DNA of 64,000 nucleotides. Origin: Variovorax sp. 770b2. Its GTDB lineage: Bacteria > Pseudomonadota > Gammaproteobacteria > Burkholderiales > Burkholderiaceae_C. The translations under genes and the position numbers were made by a program. The notes under the pieces were generated by a model that was given only the letters and a program-made list of their open reading frames with translations, ran no database searches and was not told the origin of the DNA. Positions within the stretch are counted from its first letter, which is position 1, and every line of letters begins with the position of its first letter. Shown one piece after another: positions 17,782-28,000 of this stretch. Location: the NCBI RefSeq assembly GCF_900115685.1, contig NZ_FOXJ01000002.1, positions 744,001-808,000 on the forward strand, written 5' to 3'.

Positions 17782-18052
17782 CAGGCTGTCCAGGCCGATC
17801 CGCCGGGCGCTTCTCTAGTGCCCGGCGAGCGTGAGCCGCGTCTCGCGCACCACTCCCTTCCGATCCTCGCTTGCACCTCGCGCCGTCGCGCGTCGATGGC
17901 GTCGCGCTGCGCCTTGCGCGGGCTGTCCACGACAAGGCCGCGCCTGCGCAGTCACCCAAGTGAAATCGGGGTTACTCGGGGATGACACACAAGGAACATA
18001 GAAACAGCCGCTGCTCGCCCGCTGTTTCTTATCTCCTTCAAGAAGTTCCCAC
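17782..18052. other. Intergenic region, possible gene remnant on minus strand
   Basis: 271 bp between katE and the secreted nuclease gene. On the minus strand around 17815-17950 two overlapping frames give plausible but broken coding text (SPRKAQRDAIDARRREVQAR in one, VVRETRLTLAGH then stop in another), which could be the tail of a decayed gene. The part from about 17950 on is less GC-rich and likely carries the promoter of the nuclease gene. The evidence is weak. Confidence 0.25.
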
Positions 18053-20941
18053 ATGACGCATCCGGCATCGAGGCCCATCCGGCAACTCAAATTCCTGGCG
18101 CTGACCCTGGCGCTCGTGCTGACCGCCTGCGGTGGCGGCGGCAGCGGGGGCGGCGCTTCCTTCCCGCTGATCCCTCCGCCTTCGGGCAACGCACCGCCGG
18201 ACACGACGCCGCCGACGACGCCGCCGACGACGCCACCCGCGACACCGCCGGAAACGCCACCGGAAACACCGCCGGAAGATCCGCCCGTCACACCGCCCGT
18301 GACGCCACCGGTCACCCCGCCCACCTGCTCGGCCGCCGTGCCGGCCAGCGCGCCGCTCACGGCCATCTCGGCCATCCAGGGAACGGGCGACCTGAGCCCC
18401 ATGGCGTCCCAGGCCGTGACCGTGCGCGGCGTGGTCGTCGGCGACTTCCAGAACACCGGCACCAGCATCGTGAAGCTCAACGGCTTCTTCGTGCAGCAAC
18501 TCGTGCCCGACGCCGACCCGGCGACCTCCGAAGGCATCTTCGTCTACGCGCCGGGCGCCGCCACACGCGTGGCCGTGGGCGACTACGTCCAGGTCTCGGG
18601 CGCGGTGACCGAGTTCGGCCAGACCGCGGGTGCCGGCGCCAAGCCCGACGCCATCACGCAGATCGCGGGCACCGGCGGCGACCCGCTGGTCATCAGCGTC
18701 TGCGGCAGCGGCGTGGCCGTCGCCCCCAAGCAGATCACGCTGCCGGTGGCCGATGAATCCACGCTGGAGCGCTACGAAGGCATGCTGGTGGAGATCGCGC
18801 AGCCGCTGGCCGTGACCGAACTCTTCGAGCTCGGCCGCTACGGCCAGATGGTGCTGTCGCTCAACGGGCGCCAGTTCAACACCACCAACGGCAACGCATC
18901 GGCCACGCATGCGCAGAACCTGCTCTCGCGCATCGTGCTGGACGACGGCGCCTCGCCGCAGAACCCGAACCCCATTCCCTACCTGAGCGCGCCCGGCACC
19001 GATGGCACCCGGCGCATGGGCGACACGACGCAGAAGGTCACCGGCATCCTGAGCCACAACTTCGGCGCCTACCGCATCCAGCCGACGGTGGCGCCCGTGT
19101 TCGCGCAGACCAATGCGCGCCAGCCCACCGCACCGGTGGTCGGCGGCACGCTCAAGGTGGCGAGCTTCAACGTGCTGAACTACTTCACCACGTTCCTGAA
19201 CGGAGAAACCGCCTCGGGCCAGACCGGGCAGGGCTGCTCGTTCGGCACCGGCCCCGCTGCCGCGGGCAACTGCCGCGGCGCCAACAACCTGGTCGAGTTC
19301 CAGCGCCAGCAGGCCAAGATCGTGGCCGCCATCGCGGGGCTCGATGCCGACGTGGTCGGGCTCATGGAAATCCAGAACACCGACGTGGCGACCGACGACC
19401 TGCTGGCCGCGCTCAACGCCAAGGTCGGCGCGAACACCTATGCCGCGGTGCACAGCGGCGTGTTCGGCACCGATGCCATCAAGGTGGACATCCTCTACAA
19501 GCCCGCGAAGGTGCAGCGCGTGGGCAACGTCGTGCTGCCGACGGGCGCGGACCTGGTCAACTACACCGCCGCGAGCGGACGGCCGCCGCTGGCGCAGCGC
19601 TTCAACACCGTGGGCAACAACGGCGGCTTCTGGTTCGTGGTGAACCACTTCAAGAGCAAGGGCAGTTGCCCCACCACGGGCGACATCGACATGGGCCAGG
19701 GCTGCTTCAACCTGGCGCGCATCGAGCAGGCGAAGGCGCTCAACAGCTTCGTCGCCAAGCTCAAGCTCATGGGCGCGCCGCAGGTCGAGAACGACGTGCT
19801 GATGATGGGCGACTTCAACAGCTACCTGCTGGAAGACCCGACCCAGCAACTGGAAGCCGCCGGCAACGAGAGCCTGCTCAAGCGCATGCCCGCCAACGAC
19901 CGCTACACCTACGTCTTCGGTGGCGAGACCGGCGCGCTGGACCACTCCTATGCCTCGGCCTCGCTCAAGACGCAGGTCTCGGGCGTGAGCGTCTGGCACA
20001 TCAACTCCGACGAGCCCACGGCGCTGGACTACAACACCGACTTCACCACCGACGACCGCTTCGCGCCCACGCCCTTCCGCGCGTCGGACCACGACCCCGT
20101 GCTGGTCGGCCTCACGCTCACGGCCGATGCGGCCGCGGCGCAACCCATCGTCACCGCGTCGATCCCGGCGGCGGTGAAGGTCGGCGAGACCTACAGCGTG
20201 AACATCTCGGAGGCCACGCCCGGTGGCGCGACCACGCTGGCGTCGCTGAGCGTCGACTGGGGCGACGGCAGCGCCGCCACGACGGCGCCGGGCACCGGCA
20301 CGGTCACGCACACCTACGCGGCCGCGGGCACCTTCAGCGTCGTGGTCACGCTCACCAACTCCGCGGGCCAGACGGCCGTGCAGTCGGGCAGCGTGAACGC
20401 GAGCACCGTGGTGGTGGTCACGCCGCCGGGCGCGCCGGACCTCTTCTTCAGCGAGTACGTGGAAGGCTCGGCGACCAACAAGGCCCTGGAGATCTACAAC
20501 CCGACCGCCGCGGCCGTGGACCTGAGCCTGTACACCCTGAACCTGTATTCCAACGGCGCGGCCGCCCCGAGCAGCTTCGCGCCGCTGACCGGCTCCCTGC
20601 CTGCCGGTGGCGTGCTGGTGCTTGCGAACAATGCCGCAACGGCGGCCTTCAAGCCGCCGGGCACCATCATCAACAGCAGCGTCATCAACTTCAATGGCGA
20701 CGATGCGCTGACGCTGGAAAAGTCGGGCGTGGTCATCGACCGCATCGGCCAGGTCGGCACCGACCCCGGCACCGAATGGACCGGCGTCGGCGGCGTCAGC
20801 ACGCTGAACCAGACGCTGCGCCGCAAGGCCACCATCAAGGCCGGGGACCGCAACCCGGGCCTGGCCTTCGATCCGTCGCTGGAATGGGACAGCTTCCCCA
20901 TCGACACCTCCGCGGGCCTGGGCGCGCACACGGTGCAGTGA
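18053..20941 (+). CDS. ExeM/NucH-family extracellular endonuclease with PKD and lamin-tail domains
   Basis: A 962-residue exported nuclease. A signal with lipobox LVLTACGGGG puts the acylated Cys at 26, so it is probably surface- or periplasm-anchored, though some relatives are secreted. A Thr/Pro/Glu linker of TPP-type repeats (about 47-92) is followed by an OB-like domain (about 100-330), then an endonuclease/exonuclease/phosphatase domain (about 367-700: LKVASFNVLNYF, VVGLMEIQN, MMGDFNSYL, ASDHDPVLVGL), a PKD-like repeat (about 705-790) and a lamin-tail domain (about 798-950: FFSEYVEGSATNKALEIYN). It likely degrades extracellular DNA to harvest phosphate or remodel biofilm. A terminator hairpin follows the stop. 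Confidence 0.88.
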   Translation: MTHPASRPIRQLKFLALTLALVLTACGGGGSGGGASFPLIPPPSGNAPPDTTPPTTPPTTPPATPPETPPETPPEDPPVTPPVTPPVTPPTCSAAVPASAPLTAISAIQGTGDLSPMASQAVTVRGVVVGDFQNTGTSIVKLNGFFVQQLVPDADPATSEGIFVYAPGAATRVAVGDYVQVSGAVTEFGQTAGAGAKPDAITQIAGTGGDPLVISVCGSGVAVAPKQITLPVADESTLERYEGMLVEIAQPLAVTELFELGRYGQMVLSLNGRQFNTTNGNASATHAQNLLSRIVLDDGASPQNPNPIPYLSAPGTDGTRRMGDTTQKVTGILSHNFGAYRIQPTVAPVFAQTNARQPTAPVVGGTLKVASFNVLNYFTTFLNGETASGQTGQGCSFGTGPAAAGNCRGANNLVEFQRQQAKIVAAIAGLDADVVGLMEIQNTDVATDDLLAALNAKVGANTYAAVHSGVFGTDAIKVDILYKPAKVQRVGNVVLPTGADLVNYTAASGRPPLAQRFNTVGNNGGFWFVVNHFKSKGSCPTTGDIDMGQGCFNLARIEQAKALNSFVAKLKLMGAPQVENDVLMMGDFNSYLLEDPTQQLEAAGNESLLKRMPANDRYTYVFGGETGALDHSYASASLKTQVSGVSVWHINSDEPTALDYNTDFTTDDRFAPTPFRASDHDPVLVGLTLTADAAAAQPIVTASIPAAVKVGETYSVNISEATPGGATTLASLSVDWGDGSAATTAPGTGTVTHTYAAAGTFSVVVTLTNSAGQTAVQSGSVNASTVVVVTPPGAPDLFFSEYVEGSATNKALEIYNPTAAAVDLSLYTLNLYSNGAAAPSSFAPLTGSLPAGGVLVLANNAATAAFKPPGTIINSSVINFNGDDALTLEKSGVVIDRIGQVGTDPGTEWTGVGGVSTLNQTLRRKATIKAGDRNPGLAFDPSLEWDSFPIDTSAGLGAHTVQ

Positions 20942-20947
20942 GCACAC

Positions 20948-20977
20948 GGCGAAACCGGCCCCCACGCCGGTTTCGCC
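20948..20977 (+). terminator. Rho-independent-like terminator after the nuclease gene
   Basis: A perfect 12-bp stem, GGCGAAACCGGC paired with GCCGGTTTCGCC, around a 6-base loop, starting 7 bases after the stop codon. The T-tract after it is short (TTC), but the stem is strong. It separates the nuclease gene from the CHAT/TPS operon. Confidence 0.8.
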
Positions 20978-20986
20978 TTCATGACT

Positions 20987-21003
20987 TAGTCCTTTTGCGC
21001 TAG
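20987..21003 (+). promoter_or_regulatory. TAG-N11-TAG motif upstream of CHAT/TPS operon
   Basis: TAGTCCTTTTGCGCTAG. It matches 13 of 17 positions with a site upstream of tssK (40040-40056) and, on the other strand, aligns well with one upstream of the binding-protein/kinase pair (35640-35656). A further AATAGGCG follows at 21016-21023. Position, about 130 bp before the first gene of the operon, fits an activator or promoter site. The binding protein is unknown. Confidence 0.35.
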
Positions 21004-21087
21004 ACCGTATTGCGAATAGGCGCGAGAGGTACCCCCTCCTAGACTTTCCCCACGAGGCCTGAACGGCGCGCACTTCCGCGGCGTCGA

Positions 21088-21110
21088 GCATCTGCAGCAA
21101 CAGCAGATGC
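21088..21110 (+). promoter_or_regulatory. Perfect inverted repeat just before the CHAT gene
   Basis: GCATCTGC and GCAGATGC, 8-bp perfect arms around a 7-base loop (AGCAACA), 22 bp before the start codon at 21133. It could be an operator or a leader hairpin that affects translation of the CHAT/TPS operon. Confidence 0.45.
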
Positions 21111-21132
21111 ACCGGCCGCGTGCGGGGGTCCA

Positions 21133-23280
21133 ATGGCGTGGTTTTCAAGTTGGGGATGGGAGCTCCCTGCACGTCGTCGTGCGGGATTCGCAGGTGCGCT
21201 CGGCCTGGCCGGCATGCTTCTGCTGGGCTACGGTACTTCGGCGTCGGCACAGCCGCAGGCGCCGAACGCCGAGGCCGCGGCCAGCAAGGCCGAGCAGGCC
21301 CGCCTGGCCGACACCGACACTTTGCTGGCGCTGACCAGCGAAGGTGCCGTGCTCTACGGGCAGGACGCGGTCAAGCTCTCGGGCTACCAGTACTGCAGCC
21401 AGGCCGTCGCGCTGGCCGAGGCGGGTGAGTTCCGCCAGAGCATCCGCGCCGCGAGCAAGGCGCTGCACCTGGCCAACGCCACGCGCGATCCGAACCTCAT
21501 GGCCATGGCCAACCGCGACCTGGCCATCGTCTACAGCTACTCGGGCCAGCTCGAAAAAGCCGAGGAGTTCGCACGCGAAGCGCTCAAGCACCCGGCGCGC
21601 GACCCCAAGCTGGTGGTGGGCCCCGTGCAGAAGGTGATCGGCGACGTGCGCACGCGCCGCGGCGATTTCTCGGGCGCCGTCATCAGCTACGACGAGGCGC
21701 TGGCCAACAGCTCGCCGCGCTATGCGCCGCTGGTGCAGGCCTCGCTGGTCAACGCGCTCATCGAATCGGGCGATGCCGCACGGGCGCGCGAAGTGCTCGG
21801 CACCATGGCGCCGCCCAAGGACGCACCGCTCACCGCGCAGCTGGACCGCACCCGCGCCCGCCTGCTGCTGGCCGAGAACAAGCCGGCCGAGGCGCGCGAC
21901 ATGTACCGTGCGCTCACCGCGCGCCAGGTCGGGGCCGACACCGAGTACTACCGCCTCTGGGCCTGGGACGGCGTGGCGCGCAGCGAGATCGCGCTGGGCC
22001 AGAAGCAGGCCGCGGCCGAGGCCGTGGGCCAGGCGCTCGGCGGCGTGGACAAGGTGCGCGCCAGGTTCCGCAGCGAAGAATTCAAGATGGGCCTGTTCTC
22101 GGACCTGCAATCGGTGTTCGAGCGCGGCGTGTCGGTCTACAGCGACGCGGGCGATGCGCGCGCCGCCTTCGAGGTCAGCGAGCACAGCCGCTCGCGCGCG
22201 CTGCTCGATGCGGTGCGCGGCCGCGCGAAGGTCAGCGAGCAGGCCACCAGCACCGTCGACCTCGCCACGCTGCAGCGCACGCTGGCGGCCGACGAGCGCG
22301 TGGTGCAGTTCCACTCGCTGCCCGACCGGCTGGTGGTGTGGGTGGTGAGCCCGAATGCCATTCAGGAGAAAACGGTGGCCGTCAAGCGCGACGAGCTCAA
22401 CGAGCTGGTCGAGACCTTCCGCAACTCCATCGTGCGCGGACGCCGCACCGCCATCACCAACGCCGACAAGCTGGGCGCCGCGCTGCTCGGGCCGCTGGGC
22501 CTCGCGCCGGGCCAGCGCCTGGTCATCGTGCCGCACGGCCCGCTGCACTACCTGCCGTTCCAGGCGCTGCGGCTGGACGGCCGCTACGTGATCGAGACGC
22601 ACCCGGTGTCGGTCGCGCCGTCGATGAGCATCGCGGTGCAGCTGGCGCAGCGCACGCCGCGCGTGAACGCCTCGCTGGTGGCCTTCGGCAATCCGCGCAT
22701 CGAGGACAAGTACGACCTGCCCGGCGCCGAGACCGAGGTGAAGCAGCTCGCGCAACTCTTCCCGCGCAACACCGTGTACATGGGCGCGGCCGCCACCAAG
22801 ACGCAGTTCCGCGAGGTGGCCGCGCGCTCGCCGCTGATGCACGTGGCCGCGCACGCCGAGGCCGATGCGGTCGATCCGCTGTACTCGCGCATCCTGCTGG
22901 CCAACGAAGGCGGCAAGCAGAATTTCCTGGAAGCGCACGAGATCCTGGGCATGCCGATGGACGGCACCGCGCTGGTCACGCTCTCGGCCTGCGAATCGGG
23001 CCTGGGGCGCATCGCGCAGGGCGACGAGGTGCTGGGCTTCACGCGCTCGTTCCTCTCGGCCGGCAGCTCCAGCCTCATCGCCTCGCTCTGGCCGGTGTCG
23101 GACGATGCGACCGCCGTGCTCATGGGCACGCTCTACGGCGAGCTCTCCAAGGGCCGCGACATCCAGAAGGCCATGCAGGCCGGACAACTGGCCGTGCTGA
23201 AGGACCCCAAGATGTCTCATCCCTTCTTCTGGGCGCCGTTCAACCTGATCGGCAACTGGCGCCTCACGGTGGGGAGCTGA
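21133..23280 (+). CDS. Exported TPR-CHAT domain protein (caspase-clan)
   Basis: A 715-residue protein with an N-terminal signal peptide (hydrophobic around 19-37, ending ASAQP), tetratricopeptide-like helical repeats (about 45-330) and a C-terminal CHAT domain (about 410-715), a caspase/separase-clan peptidase fold. The catalytic dyad is intact: His574 (LMHVAAHAEAD) and Cys620 (LSACESGLG). Conserved SLIASLWPVSDDATA follows. It is the first gene of an apparent operon with tpsB (2-bp gap) and tpsA, so it probably acts in the periplasm on, or together with, the two-partner secretion exoprotein (inference). Processing of the exoprotein and a signalling role are both possible. Confidence 0.88.
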   Translation: MAWFSSWGWELPARRRAGFAGALGLAGMLLLGYGTSASAQPQAPNAEAAASKAEQARLADTDTLLALTSEGAVLYGQDAVKLSGYQYCSQAVALAEAGEFRQSIRAASKALHLANATRDPNLMAMANRDLAIVYSYSGQLEKAEEFAREALKHPARDPKLVVGPVQKVIGDVRTRRGDFSGAVISYDEALANSSPRYAPLVQASLVNALIESGDAARAREVLGTMAPPKDAPLTAQLDRTRARLLLAENKPAEARDMYRALTARQVGADTEYYRLWAWDGVARSEIALGQKQAAAEAVGQALGGVDKVRARFRSEEFKMGLFSDLQSVFERGVSVYSDAGDARAAFEVSEHSRSRALLDAVRGRAKVSEQATSTVDLATLQRTLAADERVVQFHSLPDRLVVWVVSPNAIQEKTVAVKRDELNELVETFRNSIVRGRRTAITNADKLGAALLGPLGLAPGQRLVIVPHGPLHYLPFQALRLDGRYVIETHPVSVAPSMSIAVQLAQRTPRVNASLVAFGNPRIEDKYDLPGAETEVKQLAQLFPRNTVYMGAAATKTQFREVAARSPLMHVAAHAEADAVDPLYSRILLANEGGKQNFLEAHEILGMPMDGTALVTLSACESGLGRIAQGDEVLGFTRSFLSAGSSSLIASLWPVSDDATAVLMGTLYGELSKGRDIQKAMQAGQLAVLKDPKMSHPFFWAPFNLIGNWRLTVGS

Positions 23281-23282
23281 GC

Positions 23283-25070
23283 ATGCGCAACGCCATGAAC
23301 CGAACCCGTTCCCTTGCCCTCGCTCCGCGCAGCGCGCTGCGTCCCGTCGCCTGGGCCACCGGCGCCCTGGTGTCGGCCATCTTCTTCATGGCCGCCGATC
23401 GCGCGCATGCCGAAGAACAAGCGCAGGCAGAACCGCAGGCCACCTCGGCCAACGATGCGGGCGACACCACCGAACTGCTTCCCACCAAGGACCCGTGCGG
23501 CACCTGCGACCGCCCGCTCGCGCAAGCGACCGGCACCGTCGCGCCGCAGAGCCTGCCGGCCCCGCCGCGCCCCGCCGGCCCGACGTTCAGGCTCACCGAC
23601 CTGCGCCTGAATGGCGTCAAGGCGCTGACCAACGAAGAGCTGCAATCGATCACCACGCCCTACATCGGCCGCGACGTCACGCTGGGCGATCTCGAAGGGC
23701 TCGCGCAGGCGATCACCGCGCGCTACAAGGAGCGCGGCTACTTTCTCGCGCAGGCCATCGTGCCGGTGCAGACGGTGCGCGATGGCATCGTGGAGATCAG
23801 CGTGATCGAAGGGCGACTGGGCAAGGTCGACGTGGTCGTCGCGCCCGATGCGCCGCTGAGCGAAGCGCGCGTGCGCGGCTTTCTCGCGCCGCTGCAACCG
23901 GGCGAGGCGGTCAGCGCGCAGAGCTACGAGCGTTCGATGCTGCTCCTGTCCGACCAGCCCGGCGTCAAGGTGTCGTCGGGCCTGCAGGAAGGCACGGCGC
24001 CCGGCACCACCGACCTCTCGGTCGAAGTGGCTGCCGCGCCGCGCTGGGCCTTCACGGCCGAGGCCGACAACCACGGCACCAAGGAATCGGGGCGCTATCG
24101 CGTGGGCGGCACCGCGCGCTGGCTGAGCCCCTTCGGCATCGGCGACAACCTCGATATGCGCCTGATGGTGTCCGACAGCAACGACCTGCAGTTCGGCCGC
24201 ATCGCCTACGAGGCGCCCATCGGCACCAGCGGCCTGCGCGCCGGGGTGGGCCTGGCGCGCGTGAACTACGAGCTGGGCGGCCAGTTCGCCGACTACGAGG
24301 CGCGCGGCCGCGCCAACGTGCTGGACTTCTCGCTGAACTACCCGCTGATCCGCCAGCGCCAGCAGAACCTGTTCCTGCGCCTGGGCGCCGACATCAAGGA
24401 CCTGACCGACGAGGTCGGCATCGCGAACACCAACTCGCGCAAGCGCGTGCACGGCCTGAGCGTGGGGTGGACCTGGGAGCGCCGCGACGAGGTGTTCGGC
24501 GGCGGCTACTGGGCGAGCTCGGGCACGCTGTACCACGGCAATCTTTCGATCCGCGATCCGGAGAGCCGCCTGGCCGACCAGAGCCTCGGCGGCCACGGCA
24601 CCGAAGGCGGCTTCACCAAGCTGAGCTTCCAGCTCTCGCGCCTGCAGGCCATCATGCCGCGCCATTCGCTGTACCTGTCGGTGGGCGGGCAGTGGGCCAG
24701 CAAGAACCTGGACGGCTCCGAGAAACTCGCGCTCGGCGGCGCGCGCGCGGTGCGTGCGTACCCCTCGGGCGAACTCCTGGTGGACCAGGGCGTGATCGGC
24801 ACGGTCGAGTGGCGCTGGTCGCTCAACGAAGAGCTCACGCCCTTCCTGTTCTACGACGCCGCGCACGGAAAGATCGTGCGCAATCCCACGCCCTACGACG
24901 GCGCCAACAGCCACAGCCTGCGCGGCTACGGCGTGGGCGTGAGCTGGTCGCGGCCGGGCAATTTCTCGATCAATGCCACGCTCGCCTGGCGCGCCGGCAC
25001 GCCGCCGGCGCAGACCGACGGCGGTGGGCGCAATCCGCGCCTCTACGTGCAGCTCATCAAGGCGTTCTGA
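23283..25070 (+). CDS. TpsB outer-membrane transporter (ShlB/FhaC/HecB family)
   Basis: A 595-residue Omp85-superfamily two-partner secretion transporter. After a signal peptide (about 1-44, ending DRAHAEE) and a Pro-rich spacer come POTRA domains (about 100-260; FRLTDLRLNGVKALTNEEL, YKERGYFLAQAIVP, ISVIEGRLGKVDV) and a 16-strand beta-barrel (about 265-595). The barrel keeps GARAVRAYPSGELLVDQG, matching the conserved L6-hairpin VRGY/F region, and ends in a terminal aromatic strand (VQLIKAF). It exports the TpsA protein encoded 2 bp downstream. The GTGAGC-ATG junction with the CHAT gene argues for one transcript. Confidence 0.93.
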   Translation: MRNAMNRTRSLALAPRSALRPVAWATGALVSAIFFMAADRAHAEEQAQAEPQATSANDAGDTTELLPTKDPCGTCDRPLAQATGTVAPQSLPAPPRPAGPTFRLTDLRLNGVKALTNEELQSITTPYIGRDVTLGDLEGLAQAITARYKERGYFLAQAIVPVQTVRDGIVEISVIEGRLGKVDVVVAPDAPLSEARVRGFLAPLQPGEAVSAQSYERSMLLLSDQPGVKVSSGLQEGTAPGTTDLSVEVAAAPRWAFTAEADNHGTKESGRYRVGGTARWLSPFGIGDNLDMRLMVSDSNDLQFGRIAYEAPIGTSGLRAGVGLARVNYELGGQFADYEARGRANVLDFSLNYPLIRQRQQNLFLRLGADIKDLTDEVGIANTNSRKRVHGLSVGWTWERRDEVFGGGYWASSGTLYHGNLSIRDPESRLADQSLGGHGTEGGFTKLSFQLSRLQAIMPRHSLYLSVGGQWASKNLDGSEKLALGGARAVRAYPSGELLVDQGVIGTVEWRWSLNEELTPFLFYDAAHGKIVRNPTPYDGANSHSLRGYGVGVSWSRPGNFSINATLAWRAGTPPAQTDGGGRNPRLYVQLIKAF

Positions 25071-25072
25071 CC

Positions 25073-28000
25073 ATGAAGCAACGCAACCTCTCCCGCCAAC
25101 GGCCTTATCCCCATCGCACCCATCGCGGCCTGCAACTGCGGCCCCTGGCGATCTCGCTCCTGTGCGCGGGTCTCTCGCCGGCCATCGCGCAGGTGCTGCC
25201 CACGGGCTTCCTGCCCATCGCGGGCGGCGTCGCGATGACGCAGAGCGGCGCCGTGATGAGCATCACCCAGCCGCTCGCGCGCGGCATCGCCAACTGGCAG
25301 ACCTTCTCGATCGGTGCGGGCGGCGTCGTCAACATCGTGCAGCCGAGCGCCAGCAGCGTGCTGCTCAACCGCGTGACCGGCAACGAGCTCTCGACCATCG
25401 CGGGCCAGCTCAACGCCAATGGGCGCGTCATCCTGGTCAACCCCAACGGCGTGATGTTCAGCCAGGGCGCGACGGTGAACGTGGGCGGGCTGATCGCCTC
25501 CACCCTGGCACTGACGACCTCCAACCAGAGCTTCATGGACGGCACCACCAAGCTCACCTTCGAGCGCGCCGATGTCAACACGGCTGCGGTGCGCAACCTG
25601 GGCAGCATCACCGCCACCGGCGGCGGCGAAGTGGTGCTGATGGGCGCGGCGGTGGGCAACGGCAGCACCGGCACCATCACGGCCGACAACGGCACGGTCG
25701 CGCTGGCCTCGGGCCGCAAGATCACGCTGGACCTGGTGGGCGACGGGCTCACCAACATCGTGATCGCGCCCGACGCCATGGCCACCAGCGCGGCCGTGGG
25801 CAACAGCGGCACGATCCAGGCCGACGGCGGGCGCGTGGCGCTCGTGGGCAGTTCCATCACCGTGGGCGAACTGGTGGTCAACCAGACCGGCACGGTGCGC
25901 GCGCGCTCCATCGGCACGCGCAACGGCGAGATCTTCCTGGGCGGCGGGCGGGACAACCAGGTCGCGATGACCGGCGGCACGCTGGACGCCACGGGCGCCG
26001 CGGCCGGCGAGCGCGGCGGCACCATCCGCATCGCGGCAGGGCAGGTCAAACTGGAGGCCACGAACGAAGGCCCGCCGGCGCTGCTCGATGCCAGCGGGCA
26101 GGCGGGCGGCGGCACGGTCGCGGTGCGCGGCTACGACGTGGCGCTCTCTTCCGGCTCGGCGCTGCGCGCCAGCGCCACCGGCGAAGGCGCGGGCGGCACC
26201 ATCGACGTGGGCACGGCAACGGGCCAGGTCCTCGCGGACGGCCTGGCCGCCCCGCAGCGCGAATCGCATGTCCAGGTGTTCGGCGAACTGAGCGCGCGCG
26301 GCGCGGGCAGCGGCAACGGCGGCACCATCACCACCAAGGCCGATGGCCTTCGCATCGGCGATGCGCGCGTGGACGCCGGCGGCGGCGCGAACGGTGGGGG
26401 TAACGGCAGCTGGCGCATCGACACCCCGACCGGCAACCTCGAGGTGGCCAACGCGGCCGACATCGCCGCGTTCGACCCGGCCTTTCCGGCCCTGGAGCCC
26501 GGTGCGCGCGTGCATGCGGGCAGCATCGGCAACGCGCTGGGCCGCGGCACCGACGTCACGCTCGCGAGCGGCGCGATCGGCGACCAGCGCGGCGTGCTGT
26601 TCGGCGAGAACGTGCAGGTGGTCAAGCAGGAAGGCGGCACTGCCACGCTGCGGGTGGATTCCGCCGGCAGCATCCGCATGGACAACGGCTCCTCGATCGT
26701 GTCCAAGCTGGGCGCGCTCCACGTGGACTTCAACGCCGACTCGACCGGCGCCATCGCGGCCCGCGCGGCGGACCCCGCGCAGATCTCCGTGAGCGGCAAC
26801 AGTCCGAACTTCGATACCGACTACGCGGGCGCGATCCGTCTCACGGGCGCGACCATCGACGCCAACGGCGGCAACATCCGCTTCTTCGGCCAGGGCGATG
26901 CGCTCAACGGCCGCGCGGTGGGCGGCTCGTCGTCGCATTCCGACGAGCAGTGGGTCGCCGGCATCTACGTGAGCGAAAGCACGCTGGCCACCAACGCCGG
27001 CGGCATCGTCAGCCTGCGCGGGCAGGGCCGCTCGTGGGTGGCGACCGACGACGGCGGCAACCCCCGCTTCTCGTCGAGCGAGGGCGTCGCGCTCTGGTAC
27101 AGCACGCTGAAGGCCGACGGCACCGGCACGGTGAGCGTCGATGGCATCGGCGGCGTCGGCGGGAACGGCGTCAACGTGGGCTACGGCACCACCGTCGCTT
27201 CGACCGGCGGCGACGTGAAGCTGACGGGGCGCGGCACCGACTGGACCACCGACATGCCGGTGGCCAGCATCTTCAGCCAGAGCGGTGTCGACATCAGCAG
27301 CAATGCCGGCGTCGTCGCGGGTGGCGACGTGCGCATCGAAGGCACCGGCGGCAACCTCGACGCGATGCGCCAGAGCGCGGATTTCGCCGAGGAAGGCCGC
27401 TCCGCGGGCAGCTCCGACGGCGTGTTCATCGGCGGCAACGTCACGGCCGGCAACGGCCGGCGCATCGACATCATCGGCAAGGCGGGCGGCGAAGGCTTCA
27501 CCGCCAACCTGGACACCGGCGGCGCCATCGTCATCACGCCCGACGGCAGTTCGGCCTGGGGCGTGCAGGTGAGCACCGACGCGGGGCAGCCCAATGCACT
27601 GCGGGCCGACGGCGGCACGGTGGCCATCGATGCGCAGGGCACCGACGTCTCGCTGCGCGTGAACTCGTTCTCGGATTTCCAGGCGCTCGATGCCGCGCCG
27701 TCCGTCAACGCCGCACCGCCCACCGATGCCCTGATCTCGGTCGCGAGCAGCACGGGCAAGGGCGGCAGCATCTCGGTGCGCGGGCGCAACGTGCTGGTCG
27801 ACGGCGTCGACTTCGGAGACGGCGACGTGCTGGTCGCGCGCCTGGATGCCAGCGGCGCCACCGGCGGCGGCAGCATCGACATCGCGGGCACCGGCTCCGT
27901 TGCCGTGGGTGCCACGACCCAACTGGATGCCAATGCCACGGGCAGCGGCAACGGCGGCATCGTGAAGGTGGTCGCGGGCGACACGCTGCGCGCCCATGGG

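Noticed and set aside
18190..18330. CRISPR-like or minisatellite DNA in the ACGCCGCC-rich tract
   Set aside because: It is the coding repeat for the Thr/Pro linker of the nuclease; spacing is irregular and in frame with no spacers.
18038..21250. 1070-codon open frame on the minus strand opposite the nuclease gene
   Set aside because: Low-complexity Arg/Ala/Val-rich translation; the + strand frame has a signal peptide and recognised domains.
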